Source of the DNA: JAVJPJ01 sp040217295
GTDB lineage: Bacteria; Pseudomonadota; Alphaproteobacteria; Rhodobacterales; Rhodobacteraceae
DNA: 21,452 nucleotides
NCBI GenBank assembly: GCA_964460185.1
Contig: CAYWTM010000054.1
Coordinates: 1-21,452, forward strand
Direction: 5' to 3'
In this document: one piece after another, positions 14,000 through 20,673 of the stretch
Numbering within the stretch: the first letter of the stretch is position 1
Layout: every line of letters begins with the position of its first letter
Notes under the pieces: model-generated
What the model was told of the DNA's origin: nothing
Database searches by the model: none
Seen by the model: only the letters and a program-made list of their open reading frames with translations
Position numbers and translations under genes: made by a program

Positions 14000-16900
14000 C
14001 TATTCCGCGGCCCTGGCATGGGGGGCATCGCCCGCGTCGAGGCGGGACAGGATTTCGGCGCGCCGCAGGGCGGCTTTTTTGGCGTTGGTCTCTTTCACCG
14101 GTCCGAAGCCACGGATCGACAGGGGCAATTCCGCCAGCGCGATCAACGCGTCGCGCGGCGCGGTGTCCGCCCTTGGCAGCCAGGTCGCCATGTCGGATTC
14201 GAATTGCCGGATCAGGGCGCGTTCCATCTTGCGCTCGGCGGTATGGCCGAAGGGGTTCAACGGTGTGCCGCGCAGCACCTTCATTCGTGCCAACGGGCGA
14301 TAGAGCCGGCCCATCCATGCGCCGAATTCCCGTTTCCTGGGGCGACCCGATCCATCCTTGCCGGGCAGCAGCGGCGGGGCAAGGTGGTAGGTCAGTTTCA
14401 GATCGCCATCGAAGGTGTCGCGCGCCCTGGCTTCGGTGTCGAGATGCAGGCGGGCGACCTCGAATTCGTCCTTGTAGGCCAGCAGCTTGTGATAGCCCTT
14501 GGCCACGGCCTCTTTCAGGGCGGGATCCGCTATGGCGTCGACCAGTTTGCGGTAGCGCCTGGCCAGCCGCGCGTTCTGATAGCGGGTCAGGTGGTCGGCG
14601 CGGAAGGCGATCTTTTCATCGAGGGATCTGGGTTTGTCCACGACCTCGGCGGAGATCAGGCGATCGGCCGCCTCGGCATTCACGATGGCCCACCGGCCCA
14701 TCTCGAAGGCCTGCTTGTTGCGCTCGACCGCGGCACCGTTGAGCGTGATCGCCGTGGTGATCGCCTCATGGCTGAGCGGGATCAGGCCCATCTGCCAGGC
14801 CGCGCCGAAGGTCATCATGTTGGAATAGATGGAATCGCCCAGAAGGATGCGCGCCAGTTCGGTTGCATCGAACAGCGCCAGGCGGTCGCGCAGGCGCGCC
14901 TGAAGGGCGACCTCCAGGTCCTTGCCGGGAATGCGAAACTCGGTATCGCGGGTGAAATCGCCGGTGATGATCTCGTGGCTGTTGACCGCGGCCCCGGTTT
15001 GCCCGGTCTGCATCAGGCCAAGGGTCTTGGCCCCGCCGGTGACCACCAGATCGCCGCCGATCACGGCATGAGCCTCGCCCAGGCCCACGCGGATTGCGGA
15101 GATATCTTCGGGCCGGTTGGCCAGGCGCATGTGGATCCAGACCGCACCGCCCTTTTGCGCCAGGCCCGCCATCTCGATCATGCCCACGCCCATGCCGTCG
15201 ATCTGGGCGGCCTGCGCCATCACCGCGCCGATCGTGACCACGCCGGTGCCGCCGACACCTGTGACAAGCACGTTGTGCGTGCCCGTGATCGCGGGCAGCA
15301 CGGGTGCGGGCAGGTCTGATACGTCAACCTCGGCCGTGGCCTGTTTGCGGATGCGGGCGCCTTCGATGGTCACGAAGGACGGACAGAACCCTTTGACGCA
15401 GGAGAAATCCTTGTTGCAGCTGGACTGGTCGATGGCCCGCTTGCGGCCCAGTTCGGTGTCCACGGGCACGATCGACACGCAGTTGGATTGCACCCCGCAA
15501 TCGCCGCAGCCTTCACAGACATCGGTGTTGATGAACACGCGCTTGTCGATGTCGGGAAAGGTGCCGCGCTTGCGGCGGCGGCGTTTCTCGGCGGCACAGG
15601 TTTGCACGTAGATGATGGCCGACACGCCCTCGAGCGTCTGGAACCTTTCCTGAACCGCCATCAGCTGGTCGCGTTCATGGCGTTCCAGGCCGGGCGGAAA
15701 CGCCGAAAAATCAATGGCTTCCTTGGGGTCATGGATCAGCGCGATGTTCTGGACGCCCATGGCCTTGATCTCGTGGGCGATGCGCGCGGGGTCAAGATCC
15801 CCCTCGTTGTGCTGGCCACCGGTCATGGCGACCGCATCATTGAACAAGATCTTGTAGGTGATATTCGTCTTCGCCGCGACGGCGGCGCGAATGGCCAGGA
15901 TGCCGGAGTGGTTATAGGTCCCCTCTCCCAGGTTCTGGAACACGTGGGCGCGGGTGGAAAACGGCGCCTCGCCGATCCAGTTGGCCCCTTCCCCGCCCAT
16001 GTGCGTATAGGCTTCGGTGTTGCGATCCATCCACTTGGCCATGAAGTGACAGCCGATGCCTGCACCCGCGCGCGCGTCATCGGGCACCTTGGTCGAAGTG
16101 TTGTGCGGGCACCCCGAACAGAACCACGGCGTGCGCACGGCCAGATCGGGGGCGTTGTTGGCGCGGCGGGCGTCTTCGACGCGGGCGATGCCCGCCTGGA
16201 TGCGGTCGGTGCCGCGGCCTTCCTCGATCAGGATCTGACCCAGCTTCACCGCGATATCGGAAGGATCCAGCGCGAAATGGGTCGGGAACAGGATCGGCCC
16301 GTTGCCCCCTTTTCTGTAGCCGTAGACGCGCCGGCCTCGGCGGTCGTCAAAGATGGCCTCCTTGACCTGCACCTCGATCAGCTTGCGCTTTTCCTCGACC
16401 ACGACGATCAGGTCGAGCCCTTCGGCCCAGTCATGAAACCCCTTCATGTCCAGCGGCCATGTCTGGCCCACCTTGTAGGTCGTCACGCCAAGGCGCTCGG
16501 CCTCGGCCTCGTCGATGCCAAGGGCAGACAGGGCCGACAGCAGGTCGAGCCAGTTCTTGCCGGCCGCAACAAAGCCGATCTTGGCCCCCGGTTTGCCATG
16601 CATGCGTCTGTCCATGCCATTGGCGTGGGAAAACGCCTCGGCCGCAAAGCGTTTATAACCCAAGAGCCGTTCTTCTTGCGGGATCCAGTGATCGCCTAGC
16701 CGGATGTTCAGCCCCCCCTCGGGCATCTCGAACTCGGGCAGCACGAACTGCATCCGGTCGGGCCGGCCATCAACCACGGCCGTGGCTTCGACCGTGTCCT
16801 TCATGGTCTTGAGGCCCACCCACAGGCCGGCAAACCGGCTCATCGCGTAGCCGTAAAGGCCGTAATCCAGGATTTCCTGCACCCCCGCAGGGCTGAGCAC

Positions 16901-17407
16901 CGGCATATGCGCATCGACCATGGCCCAGTCGGACTGGTGGCAGGTGGTGGAGGATTCGCCGGTGTGGTCATCGCCCATCGCCATCACCACGCCGCCGTTC
17001 TTCGAGGTTCCGGCCATGTTGACATGACGCATCACGTCGCCCGACCGGTCCACGCCCGGCCCCTTGCCGTACCACAGGCCGAACACGCCATCGAACCGCC
17101 CCTCGCCGCGCAGTTCGGCCGTCTGACTGCCCCAGATCGCGGTGGCGGCCAGGTCTTCGTTCAGGCCGGGCTGAAACACGATGTCGGAGGCGTCCAGATG
17201 TTTCCTGGCGCGCGCCATCTGCATGTCGACGGCGCCCAGGGGCGATCCGCGATAGCCCGTGACCAGGCCGGCGGTATTCAGACCCGCCGCCCTGTCACGC
17301 GCCCTTTGCATCAGCATCAGGCGCACCAGCGCCTGGGTGCCATTAAGCAGAACCGGGGATTTGCCGAGATCGAAACGATCCTCAAGCGAGACCTGTTGCA
17401 CTCCCAT
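14000..17407 (-). CDS. Fused indolepyruvate ferredoxin oxidoreductase (2-oxoacid:acceptor oxidoreductase)
   Basis: Thiamine-diphosphate and iron-sulfur enzyme turning aryl-pyruvates from tryptophan, phenylalanine or tyrosine into aryl-acetyl-CoA plus reduced acceptor. The 1135-residue chain joins parts that are separate IorA and IorB subunits elsewhere. In order: pyrimidine-binding region (1-400), FCSGCPHN (429-435) and the thiamine-binding region with GAGIGC and MGGEGANWIG (about 448-560), cluster cysteines C631, C634, C637, C643 and C664, C670, C675, then the gamma domain starting with GVGGTGVVTIG (717-727) and a helical C-terminal domain (about 920-1110). The start at 17407 has a GGGAGG ribosome site and a near-consensus promoter. 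In Phaeobacter a related enzyme feeds phenylacetyl-CoA catabolism and tropodithietic acid synthesis, but no paa genes are in this window. Confidence 0.93.
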   Translation of the reverse strand: MGVQQVSLEDRFDLGKSPVLLNGTQALVRLMLMQRARDRAAGLNTAGLVTGYRGSPLGAVDMQMARARKHLDASDIVFQPGLNEDLAATAIWGSQTAELRGEGRFDGVFGLWYGKGPGVDRSGDVMRHVNMAGTSKNGGVVMAMGDDHTGESSTTCHQSDWAMVDAHMPVLSPAGVQEILDYGLYGYAMSRFAGLWVGLKTMKDTVEATAVVDGRPDRMQFVLPEFEMPEGGLNIRLGDHWIPQEERLLGYKRFAAEAFSHANGMDRRMHGKPGAKIGFVAAGKNWLDLLSALSALGIDEAEAERLGVTTYKVGQTWPLDMKGFHDWAEGLDLIVVVEEKRKLIEVQVKEAIFDDRRGRRVYGYRKGGNGPILFPTHFALDPSDIAVKLGQILIEEGRGTDRIQAGIARVEDARRANNAPDLAVRTPWFCSGCPHNTSTKVPDDARAGAGIGCHFMAKWMDRNTEAYTHMGGEGANWIGEAPFSTRAHVFQNLGEGTYNHSGILAIRAAVAAKTNITYKILFNDAVAMTGGQHNEGDLDPARIAHEIKAMGVQNIALIHDPKEAIDFSAFPPGLERHERDQLMAVQERFQTLEGVSAIIYVQTCAAEKRRRRKRGTFPDIDKRVFINTDVCEGCGDCGVQSNCVSIVPVDTELGRKRAIDQSSCNKDFSCVKGFCPSFVTIEGARIRKQATAEVDVSDLPAPVLPAITGTHNVLVTGVGGTGVVTIGAVMAQAAQIDGMGVGMIEMAGLAQKGGAVWIHMRLANRPEDISAIRVGLGEAHAVIGGDLVVTGGAKTLGLMQTGQTGAAVNSHEIITGDFTRDTEFRIPGKDLEVALQARLRDRLALFDATELARILLGDSIYSNMMTFGAAWQMGLIPLSHEAITTAITLNGAAVERNKQAFEMGRWAIVNAEAADRLISAEVVDKPRSLDEKIAFRADHLTRYQNARLARRYRKLVDAIADPALKEAVAKGYHKLLAYKDEFEVARLHLDTEARARDTFDGDLKLTYHLAPPLLPGKDGSGRPRKREFGAWMGRLYRPLARMKVLRGTPLNPFGHTAERKMERALIRQFESDMATWLPRADTAPRDALIALAELPLSIRGFGPVKETNAKKAALRRAEILSRLDAGDAPHARAAE

Positions 17408-17448
17408 AAGGGCCTCCCGTGCTACGCGGTGTCGTTCACAATATGCGC

Positions 17449-17477
17449 ATTATAGGTCACAAATACTGACCTGTCTA
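17449..17477 (-). promoter_or_regulatory. Near-consensus sigma-70 promoter for the indolepyruvate oxidoreductase gene
   Basis: On the minus strand TAGACA (17472-17477) and TATAAT (17449-17454) are separated by exactly 17 bp, 11 of 12 bases matching consensus. The start codon is about 40 bp downstream. A partial dyad around ATGCGCAT (17443-17450) overlaps the -10 box and could be a repressor site. Confidence 0.75.
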
Positions 17478-17660
17478 TCTGTTTCATCTCCCTGACCGCG
17501 AGACACGGCAACATGGGCCCCGCAAGCGCAAGACAGGGGCAACTCCTTCGGCTTGGGTCGCAAGACGGCATCGGGGCGACACAGCAGCACCAGATGCCAC
17601 CGCATGGGCGGGTCTCAATCAACGGCCATAATGACGGCCCGGATGCACGCACAAACAATT

Positions 17661-17684
17661 CCGCCGCCCGTGGCGGGGCGGCGG
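17661..17684 (-). terminator. Rho-independent-like terminator of the acidic-protein gene
   Basis: On the minus strand CCGCCGCCC and GGGCGGCGG arms (nine-base stem, six-base loop) lie 26 bp after the stop at 17711 and are followed by a T-rich AATTGTTTGT stretch. Position and polarity fit the minus-strand gene. Confidence 0.7.
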
Positions 17685-17710
17685 ACCATGTCACCAGAAC
17701 CGATTATTGG

Positions 17711-18463
17711 TCAGAATATGAAGTCGTCTACAACGCCGGTCGTGCCTGCGTCGGAAATCAGCGGGAGATCCGAGGTCTCATTGCCAGTATCTTCATGCCA
17801 TTCGTTGAACGAAGTCGTGCCGGCAGAGGTGTCGGTGCCCGGATCGCCAACCGGCAGCAAATCTCCAATATCAATGATGATACTGTTTTCTGGATTATTG
17901 TTGTCCACCACCAATATAAGATCGTCATCCCCATCATTATCGAAGTCAAATCTGAACTCCACTTCCTCAAATGGATCAACGACCACCAGCCCATCTGCCG
18001 ACACGGTAGTATTGGAAATACTACCCGATCCGTAGTAGACCACTTCGATCGGAGTTACTCCGCCATCTGAAGTGTTTTCAGTGTAGTCATTTTCAGATGC
18101 GTCAGGCGGCGGTGCGTCACGCGTAAACACCCAGATGCCCGAATTGTTATTGTCACCGGCCGCATCGGCGGCAACGGCGCTGGAGATAAGGATATCGTCA
18201 TGGATAACTACACCACCACCATTGGCCGCATCTGATGCAGGTGCCAGCACAATCGTGGTCAGATCCGGGTCATCCCCGACGCCGTCCGCAGCGTCTGCGC
18301 TCGCGCCGCTACCAATAATCGTGACCGAATAGTCATATGGGCCAGATGAGGTTGTGCCGTCAGCGACGGTAAATGACGCCGAGTTATTCGAGGTGTCCGT
18401 AGACTTGTTTGCAGACTCTGTATCCTTGCCGATGAAAGTAGGTTGGAAAAGAACTTCGGGCAT
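17711..18463 (-). CDS. Highly acidic orphan protein with calcium-loop motif, possibly exported
   Basis: I do not recognise this 250-residue protein. It has about 36 aspartates and 12 glutamates against two lysines and two arginines, and no cysteine, giving an extremely low predicted pI. It is rich in Asn, Gly, Ser and Thr and short beta-prone stretches. DFDNDGDDDL at 173-182 fits a DxDxDG calcium-binding loop like those of dockerins and FG-GAP repeats. There is no N-terminal signal peptide. The C-terminus ends VVDDFIF, an acidic residue then hydrophobics, as in some type I secretion substrates. The coding sequence is visibly lower in GC than its neighbours. A GGAGGA ribosome site lies six bases before the start and a terminator follows the stop, so it looks like a real single-gene unit. 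Function and export are inference. Confidence 0.75.
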   Translation of the reverse strand: MPEVLFQPTFIGKDTESANKSTDTSNNSASFTVADGTTSSGPYDYSVTIIGSGASADAADGVGDDPDLTTIVLAPASDAANGGGVVIHDDILISSAVAADAAGDNNNSGIWVFTRDAPPPDASENDYTENTSDGGVTPIEVVYYGSGSISNTTVSADGLVVVDPFEEVEFRFDFDNDGDDDLILVVDNNNPENSIIIDIGDLLPVGDPGTDTSAGTTSFNEWHEDTGNETSDLPLISDAGTTGVVDDFIF

Positions 18464-18519
18464 TTTCTATCCTCCGACTGTTTTACAGTTATGCCCCCAT
18501 GCCTAAGCAACCCCCAGGG

Positions 18520-18591
18520 CCTATGCATAAAAACATAGGTAAATCAATTTCCCGAATCATTTTTAACGAATTCATTTCGCCAATTCGAAAT
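18520..18591. promoter_or_regulatory. Two inverted repeats upstream of the acidic-protein gene, candidate operators
   Basis: CCTATG-N8-CATAGG at 18520-18539 and ATTTCG-N6-CGAAAT at 18574-18591 are perfect six-base dyads in AT-rich DNA 57-128 bp before the start at 18463. Their size suits dimeric regulators. Which protein binds is unknown. Confidence 0.4.
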
Positions 18592-18953
18592 CGCGTATTT
18601 TTCAGGCACCAGGGATAAAGGCGCAAAGATGGTGTGAATTCGACGTCCGAAGGTTTCAAAATGGTTGGCCACCCCCTCCTTTTGTCGCCGCGCCCCGGGG
18701 CGATTCATGGCACCCCGCGACCCAACCGGATGCCGTCAGACGCGACAGCCACGATCGGAACGATGCGCAAACAAGCCTTGTCACCGGATCCCGAAAGCGT
18801 TGCGTGCGGCGCCGCTTCAGAAGGTCCGGGGCCGGAACAGGGCCAAAAGCGGACCTTGCACATGTTTTTGCAGCGCCTGCCGAAAAACCGGACGGCCCGG
18901 TTCAGAAAAACCTTTGCAAGCGCTTTGAGTATCCGTAAACGCGACCCTAAGCC

Positions 18954-18958
18954 GGAGG
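18954..18958 (+). promoter_or_regulatory. Ribosome binding site fixing the LysR gene start
   Basis: GGAGG, six bases before the ATG at 18965. It excludes the in-frame TTG at 18959, which directly abuts the site. Confidence 0.8.
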
Positions 18959-18964
18959 TTGACT

Positions 18965-19879
18965 ATGGACTGGGACAAGTTGCGGATCTTTCATGCGGTC
19001 GCGGATGCGGGCAGCCTGACACATGCCGGGGATACCCTGCACCTGTCGCAATCGGCCGTCAGCCGTCAGATCCGCGCCCTGGAAGAAGGTCTGAACACGA
19101 CCCTGTTTCACCGCCACGCGCGCGGCCTGATCCTGACCGAACAAGGCGAATTGCTGTTCGACGCCACGAAACACATGTCCAAGCGCCTGGATGCCGCCGC
19201 CGCGCGCATCCGCGACAGCGAGGAAGAGGTGTTCGGAGAGCTGCGCGTCACCACGACCATCGGGTTCGGGTCGCTGTGGCTGGCCCCCCGCCTGCCCAAG
19301 CTCTACGAAAAATACCCCGACCTGAAAATCGACCTCATGCTCGAGGAACGGCTTCTGGACCTGCCGATGCGCGAAGCAGATGTCGCGATCCGGATGAAGG
19401 AACCGTCGCAGGCCGATCTGATCCGGCGGCGGTTGATGACCATCAACATGCGCCTTTACGCGTCACCGGGATATCTGGAGGCCAACGGCACGCCCGAGAC
19501 GCTGGAAGATCTGGGCGATCATCGCCTGATCAGCCAGAACACCAACTCCGCGCAGGTCAGCGCCGGGGCGCTTCTGGTGCGCGAACTTATGAGCTATGAC
19601 ATCGGGTCCACGCTGACGGTGAACAACTACTTCGGGGTCTTGCAGGCCGTTATCGCGGATCTTGGCGTCGGCGTGCTGCCCGACTACCTCACGCAGGATT
19701 TTCCCAACCTCATCCGCGTCTTGCCCGATGTGCAATCGGCCGAAGTGCCCGTGTTTCTCGCCTACCCCGAGGAACTGCGGCAGTCCAAACGCATCGAGGT
19801 CTTTCGCGATTTCGTGTCGGAAGAGGTCATCGCGTATCGAAAGATCCGGCGCGAGGCGGAAACGGAAACCGCACAATAA
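18965..19879 (+). CDS. LysR-family regulator of the VtlR/LsrB type
   Basis: A 304-residue transcription factor. The winged helix-turn-helix covers about residues 3-60 and opens with MDWDKLRIFHAVADAGSLTH; LHLSQSAVSRQIRALE is the recognition part, and FHRHARGLILTEQGELLF links to the effector domain (about 90-290). These stretches, plus GELRVTTT and LDLPMREADVAIRM, closely resemble what I recall of VtlR of Brucella and Agrobacterium and LsrB of Sinorhizobium. Those regulators activate the small RNAs AbcR1/AbcR2 and control transport, cell-surface and redox functions. A predicted small RNA lies about 120 bp downstream on the same strand, matching that synteny. The ligand is unknown. The orthology call rests on remembered sequences and should be treated as strong but unverified. 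Confidence 0.85.
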   Translation: MDWDKLRIFHAVADAGSLTHAGDTLHLSQSAVSRQIRALEEGLNTTLFHRHARGLILTEQGELLFDATKHMSKRLDAAAARIRDSEEEVFGELRVTTTIGFGSLWLAPRLPKLYEKYPDLKIDLMLEERLLDLPMREADVAIRMKEPSQADLIRRRLMTINMRLYASPGYLEANGTPETLEDLGDHRLISQNTNSAQVSAGALLVRELMSYDIGSTLTVNNYFGVLQAVIADLGVGVLPDYLTQDFPNLIRVLPDVQSAEVPVFLAYPEELRQSKRIEVFRDFVSEEVIAYRKIRREAETETAQ

Positions 19880-19968
19880 TTCAGCACAGCCCCCTGCCCC
19901 GCCTGCAAATGGTTGTGTGTTATGCGCCACAGGCATACCGGGTTTGCGGCATCGCGGCACGTTAGTTC

Positions 19969-19996
19969 TTGATCGATTCCAAGTTGCTGATTAATT
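19969..19996 (+). promoter_or_regulatory. Possible promoter of the small RNA
   Basis: TTGATC (19969-19974) and TTAATT (19991-19996) are 16 bp apart, only a moderate match, which would suit an activator-dependent promoter. The dyad CTTG-N8-CAAG (19968-19983) overlaps the -35 box, and ATTGA-TCA-TCAAT (19994-20006) overlaps the likely start site. Confidence 0.4.
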
Positions 19997-20002
19997 GATC
20001 AT

Positions 20003-20082
20003 CAATGGAGCGTTGGCGAGCAATCGTCGCTCCATTACCTCCCTGTTGGACTTTGGCCGAGATTCGTCTCGGCCTTTTTTTT
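20003..20082 (+). ncRNA. Predicted trans-acting small RNA, AbcR (alpha-r15)-like
   Basis: An RNA of about 80 nt is predicted between the VtlR-type regulator and the GNAT gene. It would start with a nine-base-pair hairpin (AATGGAGCG 20004-20012 with CGCTCCATT 20028-20036, 15-base loop). A single-stranded ACCTCCCT (20037-20044), complementary to Shine-Dalgarno sequences, follows, and the RNA ends in a strong terminator with eight Us. Anti-Shine-Dalgarno segments and a U-rich terminator are traits of Hfq-dependent AbcR RNAs, which in Rhizobiales lie beside vtlR/lsrB and repress ABC-transporter mRNAs. The 5' end is a guess. The alternative is a structured 5' leader of the GNAT gene ended by an attenuator, or simply the vtlR terminator. 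Confidence 0.7.
20055..20082 (+). terminator. Strong Rho-independent terminator of the small RNA
   Basis: GGCCGAG-ATTCGT-CTCGGCC, a perfect seven-base-pair stem with a six-base loop, is followed at once by eight Ts (20075-20082). It is the best intrinsic terminator in the window. Confidence 0.95.
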
Positions 20083-20108
20083 GGCCACATGCAGCGGGGC
20101 GGCGGACC

Positions 20109-20585
20109 ATGACTGTTTCAAAAGTCGAAACAAACCCACCGGATTTCGGGGATTATACCGCTCTTCACGGGCTTCTGCGCGACGCTTTCGCCTATATGGA
20201 GGCGCGGATCGATCCTCCCTCGTCGCTGCACGCCATGTCCCCCGACGATCTTGCCGCCCAATCCGCCGAGATGGACCTGCTTCTTGTCCGTGCTGCCGGT
20301 CAGCCTGTCGCCTGCCTGTTCGGGCATTCACGACCCGACTGCTACTACATCGGCAAGCTTGCCGTTGCTGCACCGCAGCGTAGCAAGGGCCTTGCCCGCG
20401 AATTAATCAACACCGCCGCGACCCGCGCGCGCGCGCTCGGCCATGACGTGCTGGAGCTGAACACGCGGGTAGAACTGGTCGAAAACCACGCCGCATTCGC
20501 ACGTCTTGGATTTCATCAATCCGGCGTCTTCACCCATCCCGGCTACGACCGCCCCACATCCTTGACCTTTCGCCGACCGCTCTGA
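20109..20585 (+). CDS. GNAT-family N-acetyltransferase
   Basis: A 158-residue acetyl-CoA-dependent acetyltransferase. The core motif A is YYIGKLAVAAPQRSKGLARE (80-98), with QRSKGLA binding the pyrophosphate of acetyl-CoA. VENHAAFARLGF (125-135) is the usual motif B helix ending. The substrate is unknown; small-molecule amines or protein N-termini are typical. The frame is open upstream to 19995, but that would translate through the terminator hairpin, so the ATG at 20109, preceded by GGGGCGGCGG, is taken as the start. It follows the small-RNA terminator by 26 bp, so it either has a promoter squeezed in that gap or depends on read-through. Confidence 0.88.
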   Translation: MTVSKVETNPPDFGDYTALHGLLRDAFAYMEARIDPPSSLHAMSPDDLAAQSAEMDLLLVRAAGQPVACLFGHSRPDCYYIGKLAVAAPQRSKGLARELINTAATRARALGHDVLELNTRVELVENHAAFARLGFHQSGVFTHPGYDRPTSLTFRRPL

Positions 20586-20638
20586 CAGGACGCACACCCT
20601 TTCCCCTGCGCGCGGCCTGCCGTAAACAGCGGGCAAGC

Positions 20639-20652
20639 GGGCGCGCGCGCCC
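20639..20652. other. Alternating GC palindrome upstream of purL
   Basis: GGGCGCGCGCGCCC is a perfect 14-base palindrome 21 bp before the purL start. It could form a stem near the ribosome site (AAGGGGGA, 20653-20660). It may be only a by-product of high GC. Confidence 0.25.
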
Positions 20653-20673
20653 AAGGGGGACAGAGCCACAGAC

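Larger units (their letters stand above)
17408..17710. other. Intergenic stretch without a gene
   Basis: The oxidoreductase promoter lies at its left side and the terminator of the acidic-protein gene at its right side. Between about 17500 and 17650 I see no conserved element. A 90-residue minus-strand frame through it (17422-17694) has no ribosome site, begins near the terminator and overlaps the promoter, so it is not called. Confidence 0.6.
18464..18964. other. Long AT-rich divergent upstream region
   Basis: This 501-bp gap separates the acidic-protein gene (-) from the LysR gene (+). The half next to the acidic gene (about 18476-18610) is AT-rich and holds three inverted repeats: ACTGT-TTT-ACAGT (18477-18489), CCTATG-N8-CATAGG (18520-18539) and ATTTCG-CCAATT-CGAAAT (18574-18591). 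From about 18640 to 18950 composition returns to GC-rich and I see no gene; a frame from 18634 runs through it into the LysR gene in the wrong phase and is a shadow. No clear -35/-10 pair could be assigned on either strand. Confidence 0.6.

Noticed and set aside
15488..16699. A 403-codon plus-strand frame opposite the oxidoreductase, with similar long frames at 13907-15319
   Set aside because: Antisense shadow of a conserved 1135-residue enzyme. No ribosome site or recognisable domain.
17422..17694. A 90-codon minus-strand frame between the oxidoreductase and the acidic-protein gene
   Set aside because: Starts next to a terminator, overlaps the strong promoter, and lacks a ribosome site.
17513..18070. 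A 185-codon plus-strand frame opposite the 3' part of the acidic-protein gene
   Set aside because: Covers the terminator hairpin and is antisense to a gene with proper start and stop signals. No recognisable motif.
18477..18489. A lux-type box (ACTGT-TTT-ACAGT)
   Set aside because: Spacing between the CTG and CAG half-sites is only five bases, far shorter than lux boxes. Kept only as an inverted repeat.
18634..19599. A 321-codon plus-strand frame running from the spacer into the LysR gene
   Set aside because: Wrong phase relative to a clear LysR protein with its own ribosome site. The part in the spacer has no domain or ribosome site.
19994..20006. FNR/Fnr-like site (ATTGA-TCA-TCAAT)
   Set aside because: An FNR site needs TTGAT and ATCAA separated by four bases. 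Here the half-sites nearly touch, so it does not fit.
19995..20108. N-terminal extension of the GNAT protein
   Set aside because: It would translate through the hairpins and the T-run of the terminator and gives an unrelated 38-residue tail. The ATG at 20109 is preferred.
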